The notes below the pieces were generated by a model. That model was not told the DNA's origin and did not search any database. It saw only the letters and a program-made list of their open reading frames with translations. 64,000 nucleotides of DNA, from positions 1 through 64,000 of the forward strand of contig QMRC01000007.1 of the NCBI GenBank assembly GCA_003649205.1, in the 5' to 3' direction. Source of the DNA: Thermoprotei archaeon. Its GTDB lineage: Archaea > Thermoproteota > Thermoprotei > Thermoproteales > B15-G16. Below, one piece after another: positions 8,707-17,274 of this stretch. Position 1 is the first letter of the stretch, and every line of letters begins with the position of its first letter. The position numbers and the translations under genes were made by a program.

Positions 8707-9594
8707 CTACTCAACACGTGGTGCTAACATAAATAGTACGCGGCCACCACCAGGGATCTCGAATGTCAAGGTTATTGGTTTTGCTGTAGAGAACCTTATC
8801 TCAACTATGTCAGATACATCAGCCATCCTCTTGACAAAATCTATTAGGTAGTCTAGACCGTACATGGCTTCGGCTTCTTCAGTTACCTCGTACTCGAGAA
8901 ATGCCTCACTTGAGGATGGGTACCTAGCTTCCAGTGCCTTACCTCCCTCAGCAAGTGCCTTTATAATGAACTCATCGGGTGAGGCTATGAACTTCACAGC
9001 ATCAGCTATTGTGTCCGCATCTCTCAGAATTTCATCAAGTACTTCACTAGTCATCTTGACCCTAGCTGTGTACGGTATCTTTGGCTCAGGAATCTCCTCA
9101 CTAGCAACCTCAATAATTGGTATACCGAATCTCCTAACTGGAGTCTTCTTACCGGAGAGAATGATGTGGAGTCTACGTTCCTTAACCTCCATAGTCACCG
9201 TTTGCTTAGCCTTACCCCTCTTCATAATCTTGCTCAGTATATCCATGAGGATCCCTGCCCTAACAACTCCATCACACTCATACTCATCAAATACTGTGCT
9301 AGGTAGGTAGAGATCTACCAGAGCTACCTTCGATGGGTCAAGTGCTCTCAATGTCAGCGCATCTGGTGTGAAGACGAAAGTAGCTTCGTGAAGTATGCTG
9401 GCTAGTGCCTGTATCATGTACTTCCAGTCCTTTGCACTACCGAAGACGAACCTAGCGTAGGTACCTTCAGGAACCTCCTCTTTAGGTTTCTCTTCAGTAA
9501 CCTCACTAACCTCCTCAGTAACCTCTCCACTAACCTCCTCACCAACTTCCTCTGAACCTACTTCCTCACCAATACGCTCCTCGCCTTCAAACAT
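8707..9594 (-). CDS. pcn: PCNA sliding clamp with acidic N-terminal extension
   Basis: Residues 45-295 form a complete archaeal PCNA (RFVFGSAKDWKYMIQAL, then EATFVFTPDALTLRALDPS, and the interdomain/back region near GLDYLIDFVKRM), the DNA polymerase processivity ring. The first 44 residues are unusual: a Glu/Val/Gly-rich, strongly acidic stretch with repeats of the EEVGEEV type. No Met, GTG or TTG start lies near residue 44, so the extension appears real. The tail might mimic DNA or bind a basic partner, which is inference. The gene is the first of the minus-strand run leading into crenactin. Confidence 0.92.
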   Translation of the reverse strand: MFEGEERIGEEVGSEEVGEEVSGEVTEEVSEVTEEKPKEEVPEGTYARFVFGSAKDWKYMIQALASILHEATFVFTPDALTLRALDPSKVALVDLYLPSTVFDEYECDGVVRAGILMDILSKIMKRGKAKQTVTMEVKERRLHIILSGKKTPVRRFGIPIIEVASEEIPEPKIPYTARVKMTSEVLDEILRDADTIADAVKFIASPDEFIIKALAEGGKALEARYPSSSEAFLEYEVTEEAEAMYGLDYLIDFVKRMADVSDIVEIRFSTAKPITLTFEIPGGGRVLFMLAPRVE

Positions 9595-9607
9595 AATAAC
9601 ACCTAAG

Positions 9608-9623
9608 CTAAACTAGAGTTTAG
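9608..9623. promoter_or_regulatory. Palindrome upstream of PCNA
   Basis: A 7-bp perfect inverted repeat CTAAACT-AG-AGTTTAG lies 14-29 bases upstream of the PCNA ATG, in the promoter-proximal position for an archaeal gene. It could be an operator or simply an AT-rich core promoter. There is no direct evidence of a regulator. Confidence 0.35.
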
Positions 9624-9668
9624 AACGTAAAAGTTTTGTCGGTTATAATTATCTGTAGGTATGTTGTG

Positions 9669-9716
9669 GTGATGAACTTCTCCACACTGATTGATGAGGA
9701 GAAGGAGGTAGGCTGA
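9669..9716 (+). ncRNA. Box C/D sRNA candidate 4, D box fused to the next start codon
   Basis: Boxes are perfect: C GTGATGA (9669-9675), an 11-nt guide ACTTCTCCACA, D' CTGA (9687-9690), C' TTGATGA (9691-9697), a 15-nt guide GGAGAAGGAGGTAGG and D CTGA (9713-9716). The last base of the D box is the A of the ATG of the downstream 132-residue gene. The two guides share complementary purine/pyrimidine runs (CTTCTCC and GGAGAAG), so the RNA could also fold on itself. Targets were not identified. Confidence 0.75.
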
Positions 9717-10114
9717 TGATCAAGTGGGTTAGACCTGACGTTGGTGAACTGTATGAGGGGCCCTTTAGGATAGGTACAGTAACTGTTATCGATAGCTTAC
9801 TTCTCCTGTGTCTAGACATATTCACTGAACTCAGTAGGGAACCTAGCGATGTAGATCAAGTACTTGAGTTATCATCAGGCCACAAGTTACTTTATCTGAA
9901 GATACCTAGTGAACTACTTACTGAGCTAGGTGTAGGTAAGTGTAGTGGTGAGATCGTGATCTACAGTAATGGTAGGGGTACTGTACAAGGTATTTCAGTG
10001 AGATTACTACTCCCCAAGTCTGTAGTTGATGTGGTGAGTAGTGAGTTCCTGAGAAAAGTACTTGAGTTCAGGAATGTAGTAGTTTCGTGGTTGAGAAGTA
10101 GGTATGGTGAGTAA
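9716..10114 (+). CDS. Hypothetical protein
   Basis: This 132-residue protein of mixed alpha/beta character has a beta-rich middle part and an amphipathic C-terminal helix. I do not recognise the family. It is translated right after, and overlapping by one base, a box C/D sRNA, and overlaps the following 182-residue gene by 11 bases, so the two proteins are probably made together. It is transcribed divergently from PCNA and the arcade cluster. Confidence 0.7.
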   Translation: MIKWVRPDVGELYEGPFRIGTVTVIDSLLLLCLDIFTELSREPSDVDQVLELSSGHKLLYLKIPSELLTELGVGKCSGEIVIYSNGRGTVQGISVRLLLPKSVVDVVSSEFLRKVLEFRNVVVSWLRSRYGE

Positions 10115-10652
10115 TGTTTACCTACTAATCTACAGGTTACCTAATCCACAGTACGTGAGGAAGTTAGATGAGAGTAGTAGGAGAGAACTTGAGGTAATTA
10201 ACTTAAGAGTTGAGAGATTAGTGAGAAGTCTAGGTATTGAGTGTAGTGATGGGGCTATTCTCTCACTAGAATCCGAAGACAGGATTCGTGAAGTAATGTC
10301 TCAAGTCAAGACAATGTACATAAACTTCATGGAGAAATACGAGGTAGCTGTAGACTTCGTGTATGCGGTGCTCGCACTTGATGAAGAGGATTTGAAGCAA
10401 TTAAAACCAGTAGTAACCTATAGTCTCCAGTTACGTACGCAGAAGCTAATTGAGAGAATTAGGAGGTTAATTGAGAGAGTTAAGTCGCTTAACCCTAAGC
10501 AGAGAAGGAGGTTCAGAAATACATACCGTGAGATAGAGAGGGAGTACCAGACACATGTCCTACTACATTACAGGTTAGGTATAAAGTACAGTGAACTCAG
10601 TACACTTCACGAGGAGATGAACGTGCTTAGGGGGCTCTTCGCAGGTATATAG
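10104..10652 (+). CDS. Hypothetical helical protein
   Basis: This 182-residue protein is helical and basic in the middle (KLIERIRRLIERVKSLN, then PKQRRRFRNTYREIE), which suggests nucleic-acid or protein binding. It has no membrane segment and no catalytic motif that I recognise. It overlaps the upstream 132-residue gene by 11 bases, indicating coupled translation. It ends two bases before an antisense box C/D sRNA. Confidence 0.7.
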   Translation: MVSNVYLLIYRLPNPQYVRKLDESSRRELEVINLRVERLVRSLGIECSDGAILSLESEDRIREVMSQVKTMYINFMEKYEVAVDFVYAVLALDEEDLKQLKPVVTYSLQLRTQKLIERIRRLIERVKSLNPKQRRRFRNTYREIEREYQTHVLLHYRLGIKYSELSTLHEEMNVLRGLFAGI

Positions 10653-10654
10653 CA

Positions 10655-10705
10655 TCAGCTAGGTATCCCTTCATCACCAATCTGGTCGGTGGTTCAAATC
10701 ATCAC
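10655..10705 (-). ncRNA. Box C/D sRNA candidate 5 with a tRNA T-arm guide
   Basis: On the minus strand: C GTGATGA (10705-10699), a 14-nt guide TTTGAACCACCGAC, D' CAGA (10684-10681), spacer TTG, C' GTGATGA (10677-10671), a 12-nt guide AGGGATACCTAG and D CTGA (10658-10655). The complement of the D' guide reads GTCGGTGGTTCAAA, which has the register of a tRNA from position 46 to 59 (C48, G52-G53, TTC54-56). The D' guide therefore probably targets the T arm of one or more tRNAs. By the N+5 rule with CAGA as D', the modified base would be near position 50; a CCGA D' would instead give position 55. Confidence 0.75.
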
Positions 10706-10723
10706 CATATAGAGAGTTTATGT

Positions 10724-10867
10724 ACAGTGGTATTAAAGGTATTCACAGTATGGATATGTGTGGTCTAGGTACGTGAATGTACATTACGTAGCTATTGAGT
10801 AGGTATAGGTTCTAAATACCACTGTGATAACTTCGTGACACAGACATATCTAGACAACATTACGTAG
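10724..10867. repeat. Inverted and direct repeats in an intergenic region
   Basis: Between the sRNA at 10655 and the gene at 10927, an 11-bp inverted repeat ACAGTGGTATT (10724-10734) pairs with AATACCACTGT (10815-10825). A direct repeat ACATTACGTAG occurs at 10781-10791 and 10857-10867, each followed by ATTGAG with a 2-base offset. The pieces could be operators, an unrecognised RNA or the remnant of a small element. I see no gene in this stretch. Confidence 0.45.
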
Positions 10868-10926
10868 ATTGAGCATAGTGATTCGAGATCGTTAGCAAGA
10901 TAGTGTAACTGAAACCCCTAAATACC

Positions 10927-11331
10927 ATGAAGTCCAGTACCTGCCTATACAGGAACTATAGTGATGTTGTAAAGCTCGTGCTCTCATCACTTCAATACCT
11001 CATAAAGACTGCTAGAGGAAGCTGTGTAACTGTTAACTGCAAGAAGGTTGCTGTACTAGCTAATGTAGAGCCACAACCAGTACTACTCACAGTAATCAAG
11101 GATGTTCTCGAGAAGTTGAGAGAGAAGGGTCTTGTAGAGAAGTACATTACATCGAGTCAGGTAAAGTACCGAGTAAATAAGGAGAGTCCATTATGGAGAG
11201 TATGCAAGCAAGCAAGGTCAGTAGATGAAGTCTATGAGTTCATTAAGAACTATGAAAAGCCAAAGGTGGAGGCATACCTAGCTAAGGACGTACTAGAGGA
11301 GGTAGAGGGAGAAGTAGCAAGGAAATCGTGA
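10927..11331 (+). CDS. Winged-helix-like small protein
   Basis: This 134-residue protein has the alternation of helices and a short beta wing (LTVIKDVLEKLREKGLVEKY, then VKYRVNKESPLWRV) expected of a winged-helix DNA-binding domain in residues 20-90. The C-terminal tail is acidic. It is preceded by the repeat-rich intergenic region at 10706-10926 and could act there, but that is inference. No closer family was recognised. Confidence 0.6.
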   Translation: MKSSTCLYRNYSDVVKLVLSSLQYLIKTARGSCVTVNCKKVAVLANVEPQPVLLTVIKDVLEKLREKGLVEKYITSSQVKYRVNKESPLWRVCKQARSVDEVYEFIKNYEKPKVEAYLAKDVLEEVEGEVARKS

Positions 11332-11382
11332 GGTTAAAACAAAAACTCATAGATTTTTAACGTTTACATTACACTTCTCGGT

Positions 11383-11538
11383 TTAAGCCTGTGTCTTTAT
11401 ACCCTTCCTAAATGTTGCTCCACACCTTGGGCACTTGAATAGACCGATGACTACACCCTTCCTTCCTTTTGGTGCTAGTACCCATGTCTTTATTGGAGCC
11501 TCAACCTCTGCACCACACTTTGGACAGGTGTATGGCAT
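11383..11538 (-). CDS. Cren7-like chromatin protein with a zinc-ribbon
   Basis: This 51-residue protein starts at ATG 11538, preceded by the SD-like run GGGGGTG; an upstream in-frame start at 11601 is less likely. Its core ([18 protein letters not shown], residues 18-35) is the signature of Cren7, the crenarchaeal DNA-bending chromatin protein. Unlike Sulfolobus Cren7, it adds CPKC at residues 5-8 and CPRC at 36-39, which together form a four-cysteine zinc site replacing the usual DPETGKYFR loop. It should bind duplex DNA non-specifically. A basic tail (FRKGIKTQA) follows. Confidence 0.82.
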   Translation of the reverse strand: MPYTCPKCGAEVEAPIKTWVLAPKGRKGVVIGLFKCPRCGATFRKGIKTQA

Positions 11539-11943
11539 ATCTCGCACCCCCTTGGGTTTGTTCCTCCGTGGTGTAATGATGCAGTACATGGTAAAAAACA
11601 TATGATAATGTTATGTTACTTGTGAAGAGACTTCACGTTTCTGATCTCTAGGTGATGTAATGTTGTTTTGAGCTGCGTATCTAGGGTCTATCAATGAAAA
11701 AGTTGTGTATCTACTTGGAAAGAGAATATATTCCATGTACAGATTTGCACTCTAGGATTTCCCTAAGAACTATTTCAAGTCGAAAAGAGAAATTTTTCCT
11801 CTCTTTGTGATATTAACCTCAGATTATGTGAGAAGCTACTCAGTTACGTCATTGATAGCTTGTGAGTGGGAACTTGAGTAAAGTATTTATCAAGGTATCC
11901 TCATGATGTAGGAAGGTGACTAGGTACTAGTAGGGTGTACATC
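11539..11943. other. Intergenic promoter region between Cren7-like gene and PEP synthase
   Basis: This 405-base stretch separates two divergent genes. I see no convincing gene in it. It holds AT-rich promoter sequence for the Cren7-like gene near 11590-11620 and the PEP synthase promoter near 11877-11890. A minus-strand segment around 11820-11870 has two CTGA boxes but lacks good C and C' boxes. Confidence 0.6.
11877..11890 (+). promoter_or_regulatory. Promoter (BRE/TATA) of PEP synthase
   Basis: A purine-rich GAGTAAAG followed by TATTTAT (11884-11890) is a good archaeal BRE/TATA. Transcription would start around 11910-11915, giving a leader of about 30 bases before the ATG at 11944, with a GGGTG motif seven bases upstream of that ATG. 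Confidence 0.55.
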
Positions 11944-14409
11944 ATGAGTGTTGATAAGTCAAAGAAGATAATCCTCTGGTTCGAGGAGCTAACTAAGGAG
12001 GATGTACCATTAGTTGGTGGTAAGTGTGCAAACCTTGGTGAGATGACAAGAGCAGGGCTACCAGTACCACCGGGATTCGCTGTATCAGCATATGCCTACA
12101 AGCGATTCATTGAGGAGACAGGTATCAAGGACAAGATCTACGAGATACTGAGGGAAGTCATTAAGGAGAAGAAACCTGAAGAGTACGAGGAGGCATCTAG
12201 GAGGATTAGGGAATTAATCGAGAAGACACCGATGCCAAAGGACATCGAGGAAGAGATTAGAAGAGCTTACCGCGAGCTCTGTAGGAGACTAAATATGGAG
12301 AAAGTTCCTGTTGCTGTGAGGAGTAGTGCAACAGCTGAGGACCTACCAGACGCATCATTTGCAGGACAGCAGGAAACGTACCTAAACGTAATTGGTGAAG
12401 ATGAAGTTATCGAGAAGGTCAAGAAGTGTTGGTCAAGTCTCTTCACACCAAGAGCAATATTCTATAGAGAGCAGAAGGGATTCGCTCACGAGAGAGTCCT
12501 GATATCGGTAGCCGTCCAGAAGATGGTTAATGCTAAGGCAGCTGGTGTGATGTTCACGATACACCCAGTTACTGGTGAAGAGGATAAGCTAGTTATTGAG
12601 GCTAACTGGGGTCTCGGTGAGACTGTTGTCAGTGGTAGAGTTACTCCAGATGAGTGGGTTGTAGATAAGAAGACCTTAGAGATAGTTGAGAGGAGGGTAT
12701 CTGAGAAGAAGGTAGCTATCTTCAGAGATCCAAAGACAGGTAAGTCAATTGAAGTAGAGTTACCACCAGAGAAGGCTAAGGCACCATGTTTAACAGATGA
12801 AGAGGTTAAGGAGTTAGCTAAGTACGGTATTGCAATTGAGAAGCACTACGGTAGAGCAATGGACGTTGAGTGGGCTATCGACCAAGACCTACCATTCCCA
12901 CAGAACGTATTCATAGTACAGGCAAGACCTGAGACTGTATGGAGTGTGAGAGGTGTCAAGAAGGCTGAGGAGAAGCCAGTTGCAGCTGCAGCTGCTAAGA
13001 TCGTGACTAAAGGTCTACCAGCAAGTCCTGGTATCGCGATTGGTACAGCTAAGGTATGTCTATCAGTTGAGGATGCACAGAAGCTAATGCAGAAAGGCGA
13101 TGTACTAGTAACAACAATGACGAACCCAGACTGGGTACCATACATGAGGATTGCTGCCGCCATCGTGACAGATGAAGGTGGTATGACATGTCACGCAGCT
13201 ATCGTGAGTAGAGAGCTAGGTATACCATGTATTGTTGGTACAGGTAATGCAACGAAGGTGATGAAGACAGGCCAGATGTACACAGTTGATGCTAAGACAG
13301 GTGTAGTGTATGAAGGTGTTGTTGCTGAGCTAGCTAAGCCAGCTGAGAAGAAAGTCGAGAAGGTTGAGGCGATGCCAGCAATCGAGATAGTACTAGCACC
13401 ACCAACAGCAACTAAGATCTACATGAACCTAGGTGTACCTGAGAAGATCGATGAGTACAAGAACTTACCATTTGATGGTATTGGCCTAATGAGGATCGAG
13501 TTCATACTAGCAAGCTACATAGGTGATCACCCACTGTACCTAATTGAGATTGGACAAGAAGAGAAGTTCGTAAGTAAGCTAGCTGAGGGCATTGCTTACG
13601 TAGCTAGAGCAATCTACCCGAGACCAGTAGTCGTGAGATTCAGTGACTTCAAGACGAATGAGTACAGACAGTTAAGAGGTGGTGAGAAGTACGAGCCAGA
13701 AGAACGTAATCCAATGATTGGTTGGAGAGGTGTAGCAAGGTACATCTCACCACAGTACGTTAAGGCATTCAAGCTAGAGGTCAGAGCGATTAAGAAGGTT
13801 AGGGAGGAGTACGGTCTCAAGAACGTATGGGTAATGGCGCCATTCGTGAGGACTCTATGGGAGGCTGAGAGATTCATTGAGTTACTAGCTGAGGAAGGTC
13901 TAGAGAGCGGTAGGGACTTCAAGATCTGGGCAATGGCTGAGGTACCAAGCGTGATCTTCCTAGCAGATGAGTTCTGTAAGTACTTTGATGGATTTAGCAT
14001 AGGTAGTAACGATCTAACACAGCTAATCCTAGGTACCGATAGAGACAGTGAGATACTAGTTAGCATCGATCCAAGGTACTTCGATGAGAGAGACCCAGCA
14101 GTGCTAAGAGCAATAGCACACCTAATCAAGGTAGCACATAGACATGGTAGAACTGTTAGCATCTGTGGACAAGCACCATCAGTGTATCCTGAATTTGTAG
14201 AGTTCCTAGTGAGGTGTGGAATTGACAGCATATCAGTGAACCCAGATGTGGTAATACAGACTAGGAAGCTAGTAGCATCTGTCGAGAGAAAGATAATGCT
14301 AGAGAGACTTGAGGATCTAGAGCGTAGAGTCGTGAGAAGACTACTGAGGACAAGAGTAACTGGTAGAAAGGTAGCGAAAGCACCCTGGGAATGGGAACCT
14401 GAGTGGTAA
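11944..14409 (+). CDS. ppsA: Phosphoenolpyruvate synthase
   Basis: This 821-residue enzyme makes PEP from pyruvate and ATP (water, AMP, phosphate) in gluconeogenesis, or runs in reverse in some archaea. The ATP-grasp domain comes first ([12 protein letters not shown], then [20 protein letters not shown]), then the phosphohistidine swivel domain with catalytic His417 in [11 protein letters not shown], then the PEP-binding TIM barrel ([17 protein letters not shown] region, [11 protein letters not shown] and ICGQAPS). I chose ATG 11944 over the in-frame GTG 11935 because homologues begin just before [10 protein letters not shown]. Codon use is optimised (many GAG, AAG, CCA), suggesting high expression. 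Confidence 0.95.
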   Translation: MSVDKSKKIILWFEELTKEDVPLVGGKCANLGEMTRAGLPVPPGFAVSAYAYKRFIEETGIKDKIYEILREVIKEKKPEEYEEASRRIRELIEKTPMPKDIEEEIRRAYRELCRRLNMEKVPVAVRSSATAEDLPDASFAGQQETYLNVIGEDEVIEKVKKCWSSLFTPRAIFYREQKGFAHERVLISVAVQKMVNAKAAGVMFTIHPVTGEEDKLVIEANWGLGETVVSGRVTPDEWVVDKKTLEIVERRVSEKKVAIFRDPKTGKSIEVELPPEKAKAPCLTDEEVKELAKYGIAIEKHYGRAMDVEWAIDQDLPFPQNVFIVQARPETVWSVRGVKKAEEKPVAAAAAKIVTKGLPASPGIAIGTAKVCLSVEDAQKLMQKGDVLVTTMTNPDWVPYMRIAAAIVTDEGGMTCHAAIVSRELGIPCIVGTGNATKVMKTGQMYTVDAKTGVVYEGVVAELAKPAEKKVEKVEAMPAIEIVLAPPTATKIYMNLGVPEKIDEYKNLPFDGIGLMRIEFILASYIGDHPLYLIEIGQEEKFVSKLAEGIAYVARAIYPRPVVVRFSDFKTNEYRQLRGGEKYEPEERNPMIGWRGVARYISPQYVKAFKLEVRAIKKVREEYGLKNVWVMAPFVRTLWEAERFIELLAEEGLESGRDFKIWAMAEVPSVIFLADEFCKYFDGFSIGSNDLTQLILGTDRDSEILVSIDPRYFDERDPAVLRAIAHLIKVAHRHGRTVSICGQAPSVYPEFVEFLVRCGIDSISVNPDVVIQTRKLVASVERKIMLERLEDLERRVVRRLLRTRVTGRKVAKAPWEWEPEW

Positions 14410-14430
14410 TTTCGGTAAACTCTATTCCTA

Positions 14431-14445
14431 CTCTTTTTCCCTCCT
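14431..14445 (+). terminator. Pyrimidine-rich terminator after PEP synthase
   Basis: A CTCTTTTTCCCTCCT run begins 22 bases after the PEP synthase stop. Archaeal termination often uses such T-rich tracts without a hairpin. Confidence 0.4.
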
Positions 14446-14540
14446 CGCTATAGCTTCTAGATACTACGCTACCCTTCTCTTCCACTACAACTGATTAATC
14501 TTAATTGCTATCCTGGTCCCTAATTACTTAGGGGAATTTC

Positions 14541-14669
14541 ATGAGAGAGAGAATAGGGTACCTTAGAGAAATTGAGCGAGAACGTATTGGTAGAATTTAC
14601 CCTAGAGGTGAAGTAAAGCCTTATGGCTATAAGGTTGAAGTTAAGGTTGGTGAGGGGAGAGAAACATAG
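14541..14669 (+). CDS. Possible 42-residue protein overlapping the next gene
   Basis: ATG 14541 opens a 42-codon frame ending at TAG 14667-14669, which overlaps the start of the retropepsin-like gene by 47 bases in another frame. The predicted product is charged (MRERIGYLREIERERIG, then PYGYKVEVKVGEG). The start sits in a plausible context after an AT-rich, GGGGAATTTC stretch. It may be a real small protein or the shifted N terminus of the following gene. Confidence 0.35.
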   Translation: MRERIGYLREIERERIGRIYPRGEVKPYGYKVEVKVGEGRET

Positions 14670-15054
14670 CATTGACGTCGTTGCTCTAGTCAATAGTGGT
14701 TATGAAACTAGAGAACCTGAGCTATTGGTACCAAGAGAAGTAGCTGAACAGCTAGATCTACTACCTAGACTTCCCTCTGGCTCTGAGATTAAGGAGTATG
14801 TCCTTGCCGATGGTACTGTAGTGAGGTTGATTAGAGTACCTAAGGCTGCTAGGGTGTTTGTTGTTGAGGAAGATAGGATTGTTGGTGGTATTGAGTCTAA
14901 TGTCGTCATCAGTGATAGAGCTGAGGAGGTCTTAATTAGCGATAAGTTAGCTGGGAAATTGAGTATTGTTGCTCTTGACTTTGGAGAGGGATTGTGGTGT
15001 TTTAGAGATGAATTAGGTAGAAAGGTTAGGTACTCACGTACTCGTACTAGGTGA
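14623..15054 (+). CDS. Retropepsin-like (clan AA) protein with altered active site
   Basis: This 143-residue protein has the retropepsin-like aspartyl protease layout seen in small archaeal proteins: a beta strand followed by an ALVNSGYE motif where active proteases have A-[LI]-[VL]-D-T-G, then VVISDRAEEVLISDKLAG and a FGEGLWCFRDELG C-terminal strand. Here the catalytic Asp appears as Asn (NSG), so the protein may be inactive or act as a binder. It overlaps the next gene's GTG start by four bases. Confidence 0.6.
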   Translation: MAIRLKLRLVRGEKHSIDVVALVNSGYETREPELLVPREVAEQLDLLPRLPSGSEIKEYVLADGTVVRLIRVPKAARVFVVEEDRIVGGIESNVVISDRAEEVLISDKLAGKLSIVALDFGEGLWCFRDELGRKVRYSRTRTR

Positions 15055-15566
15055 AGATGTGCGCTTCAAGTGAAGAACTGCTAAGCACTATACCTAGGGT
15101 ACCTGGTATTTATGTCCTAATTGTGAAGGTACTAACGACAATATGTCTACGTGTTAGATCCCTCGGTGTTGTTGAGGTGCCTGAGGGATATGTAGTGTAT
15201 GTTGGTTCTGCTTGGGGTTTTGGTGGTTTGAAGAGTAGACTCAGTAGACATCTCAGAAAGAGTAAGTCCGTTAAGTGGCATATAGACTACATCACGTGTA
15301 GTTACTTTACGAGAGTTGAAGCTATTGTCTATGCTGAACGTGCGGGAAGAGAACTAGAGCATGTACTCGCTACAGAGTTCTCGAAGTTCTTTAAACCTTT
15401 GGCTAGAGGTTTTGGATCTAGTGACTGTAGGTGTGTAGCGCACGCATTTATAGCTGGTCAAGATCTTGAGCAAGTACTTACTACGGTGGTGGCGACGTTT
15501 AGGAAGCATGGTCTTAATCCTATGTTAGTCACTATAGCTACGGCTACCAACTCTAAGTCTTCATAA
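15051..15566 (+). CDS. GIY-YIG domain protein (DUF123 type)
   Basis: This 171-residue protein carries GIYVLIVKV followed by GYVVYVGSAWGFGGLKSRLSRHLR and WHIDYIT, the pattern of the archaeal DUF123 branch of GIY-YIG nucleases. Members occur alone or fused to endonuclease III; the exact substrate is unsettled. The tail has a Cys pair (SSDCRCVAHAF). A GTG at 15051 overlaps the previous stop (GTGA); ATG at 15057 is an equally possible start. It is co-transcribed with the retropepsin-like gene. Confidence 0.8.
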   Translation: MKMCASSEELLSTIPRVPGIYVLIVKVLTTICLRVRSLGVVEVPEGYVVYVGSAWGFGGLKSRLSRHLRKSKSVKWHIDYITCSYFTRVEAIVYAERAGRELEHVLATEFSKFFKPLARGFGSSDCRCVAHAFIAGQDLEQVLTTVVATFRKHGLNPMLVTIATATNSKSS

Positions 15567-15605
15567 GTTCGTCTACGCAGTTGTATATCTGGAGGTGAAT
15601 GCTTA

Positions 15606-16550
15606 GTGAGAAAGGTGGTATTGGATACTGATCCAGGTATAGACGATGCACTAGCTATTGCACTATTGCTGAATTCTTCTGAGGTTGAGGTTTTAGCTAT
15701 AACAACAGTAGCTGGAAACACTACAGCAGACAAGACTACGAGGAACGCATTGAGAATTCTTGAGGTTCTCAAACGTAGGGATGTACCTGTAGCTAGGGGT
15801 TCAGAGAAACCACTCGTTAGAGAACTCGTGACGGGTGAGGTATATCATGGTAGTGATGGTCTTGGTGATACAGGTATGTTCCCAGAACCTACACAGAGAC
15901 CTGTTGGTAAGGATGCTAGTGAGTTAATAGTTGACCTAGTTCTAGGTGAACCACCGCATTCAGTGACCTTGGTAGCTATTGGCCCTCTAACGAATGTAGC
16001 TAAGGCAGTGTTAAGATGCCCTGAAATAGCTAAGAGATTGAGAGAAGTAGTCATTATGGGTGGATGCTACGGACTAACACCATATGCATACGGTAATGCA
16101 ACACCTGTCTCGGAGTTCAACTTCTATGTCGATCCCGAGGCAGCACACATCGTACTTAACTCAGGTGCAAGAATCAAACTCTTTGGACTTGACGTAACGC
16201 ACAACCCGAGAACTGCAATAACGACGGAGAAGTTGAGTGAGATAGAGAGATACAACACGTTCTTCGCTAAGTACATAGCTAAGGTGGCTAAGCCACGAGT
16301 AAACATGTACATGCACTTCTTCCTTCATGACCCATTGACAGTAGCTTCAGTAGTTGACGATAGAATTGTACAAAAGTCCATTACAGGGAGGGTTTACATT
16401 GAGACTCACGGTGAGTTAACTCGAGGACAATCTATTGTAGAGAGGAGACCTTGGATTAAGGTAGAGCCAAATGCAGAGATTGTAGTTGAGGTTGATGAGG
16501 AGAGGTTCATGAGCTTGTTCATGGATCGTGTTGTGCGTGTAGAGTTGTGA
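15606..16550 (+). CDS. Nucleoside hydrolase (inosine-uridine type)
   Basis: This 314-residue enzyme starts with VLDTDPGIDDALA, the calcium-binding DxDxxxDD loop of nucleoside hydrolases, and also contains VTLVAIGPLTNVAKA, VIMGGCYG, SEFNFYVDPEAAHIVL and HDPLTVA with the catalytic-region residues of the family. It cleaves ribonucleosides to base and ribose for salvage. Start is GTG 15606, preceded by GGAGGTGA. It lies 39 bases after the GIY-YIG gene. Confidence 0.93.
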   Translation: MRKVVLDTDPGIDDALAIALLLNSSEVEVLAITTVAGNTTADKTTRNALRILEVLKRRDVPVARGSEKPLVRELVTGEVYHGSDGLGDTGMFPEPTQRPVGKDASELIVDLVLGEPPHSVTLVAIGPLTNVAKAVLRCPEIAKRLREVVIMGGCYGLTPYAYGNATPVSEFNFYVDPEAAHIVLNSGARIKLFGLDVTHNPRTAITTEKLSEIERYNTFFAKYIAKVAKPRVNMYMHFFLHDPLTVASVVDDRIVQKSITGRVYIETHGELTRGQSIVERRPWIKVEPNAEIVVEVDEERFMSLFMDRVVRVEL

Positions 16551-16791
16551 ATTACAGGTATAGTCAATTCACGTGAGACAAAGCACTCCTATACACAAAA
16601 TCATCAAAAGTTAAACACATACCAGTTCCCTACCTGAAATCAGTATTAATCTAATTTCCTTCATACACTCGACAAGACTATAGTTGTTTATGTCTCTCAC
16701 ATCGAAGTACTTACCCTGAAGTACACCGTATACGTAGGTCATTGTGGTTACGAATAAGTAGGGTTTCCTAGTCGCTGTAGTGGGGATAGGC

Positions 16792-17274
16792 ATGGTAGGT
16801 ATTATGGAAGCTATCCTGTACTACATAGCACATAGATGTTGGAATGTAGGGTATAGGCCCATCAATACACTGGTGTTGAAGCCTATTGCTGTACGTGATT
16901 TCACTGAGAGAGTACTCGGTACCTCAGTTGGCGTAGATGAGGTGGTGAAGGCACTAACAGAGCTAGGAGTGAATACTGTTGATCCGAAGACAGGTACTGT
17001 AGTGAGGAATGAACATGTGATTAAGCTACTTAAATCGCTGGACTTCAAGATACCTTGTCCTTGGTGTAGTGAGAAGTTTAGCGAGGTGAAGGACCTTGTT
17101 AAGCACGTGGCGTCTGCACACAGTACGCAGATAGTTGTCGAAGGTAACTCATGTAAAGTCTGCAGTAGGAAATTCCGCGGCATCAATGAAGTATGTCAGC
17201 ACTACCTGAAAAAGCACCTCAATGTAAATTCCATAGCTGAAGCCATTAAGGCAATAGCACCAAGTATCACGTAG
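16792..17274 (+). CDS. Two-finger C2H2 zinc protein
   Basis: This 160-residue protein (ATG 16792; GTG 16780 and ATG 16804 are alternatives) has a winged-helix-like N-terminal region and two C2H2 fingers at the C terminus: CPWCSEKF...H....H from residue 89 and CKVCSRKF...H....H about 28 residues later. It is probably a nucleic-acid binding or protein-contact module. The stop codon directly abuts the antisense box C/D sRNA at 17275. Confidence 0.75.
   Translation: MVGIMEAILYYIAHRCWNVGYRPINTLVLKPIAVRDFTERVLGTSVGVDEVVKALTELGVNTVDPKTGTVVRNEHVIKLLKSLDFKIPCPWCSEKFSEVKDLVKHVASAHSTQIVVEGNSCKVCSRKFRGINEVCQHYLKKHLNVNSIAEAIKAIAPSIT

Noticed and set aside
10685..10705. GGTTCAAATC as part of a tRNA gene
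   Set aside because: No acceptor or T-stem pairing around it; it fits an sRNA guide complementary to tRNA.
11815..11870. Minus-strand C/D-like stretch with two CTGA boxes before PEP synthase
   Set aside because: No usable C or C' box.
16611..16793. A 60-codon minus-strand frame (or 43 codons from ATG 16742) in the gap before the C2H2 gene
   Set aside because: No RBS, TATA or family, and it overlaps the start of the plus-strand gene.
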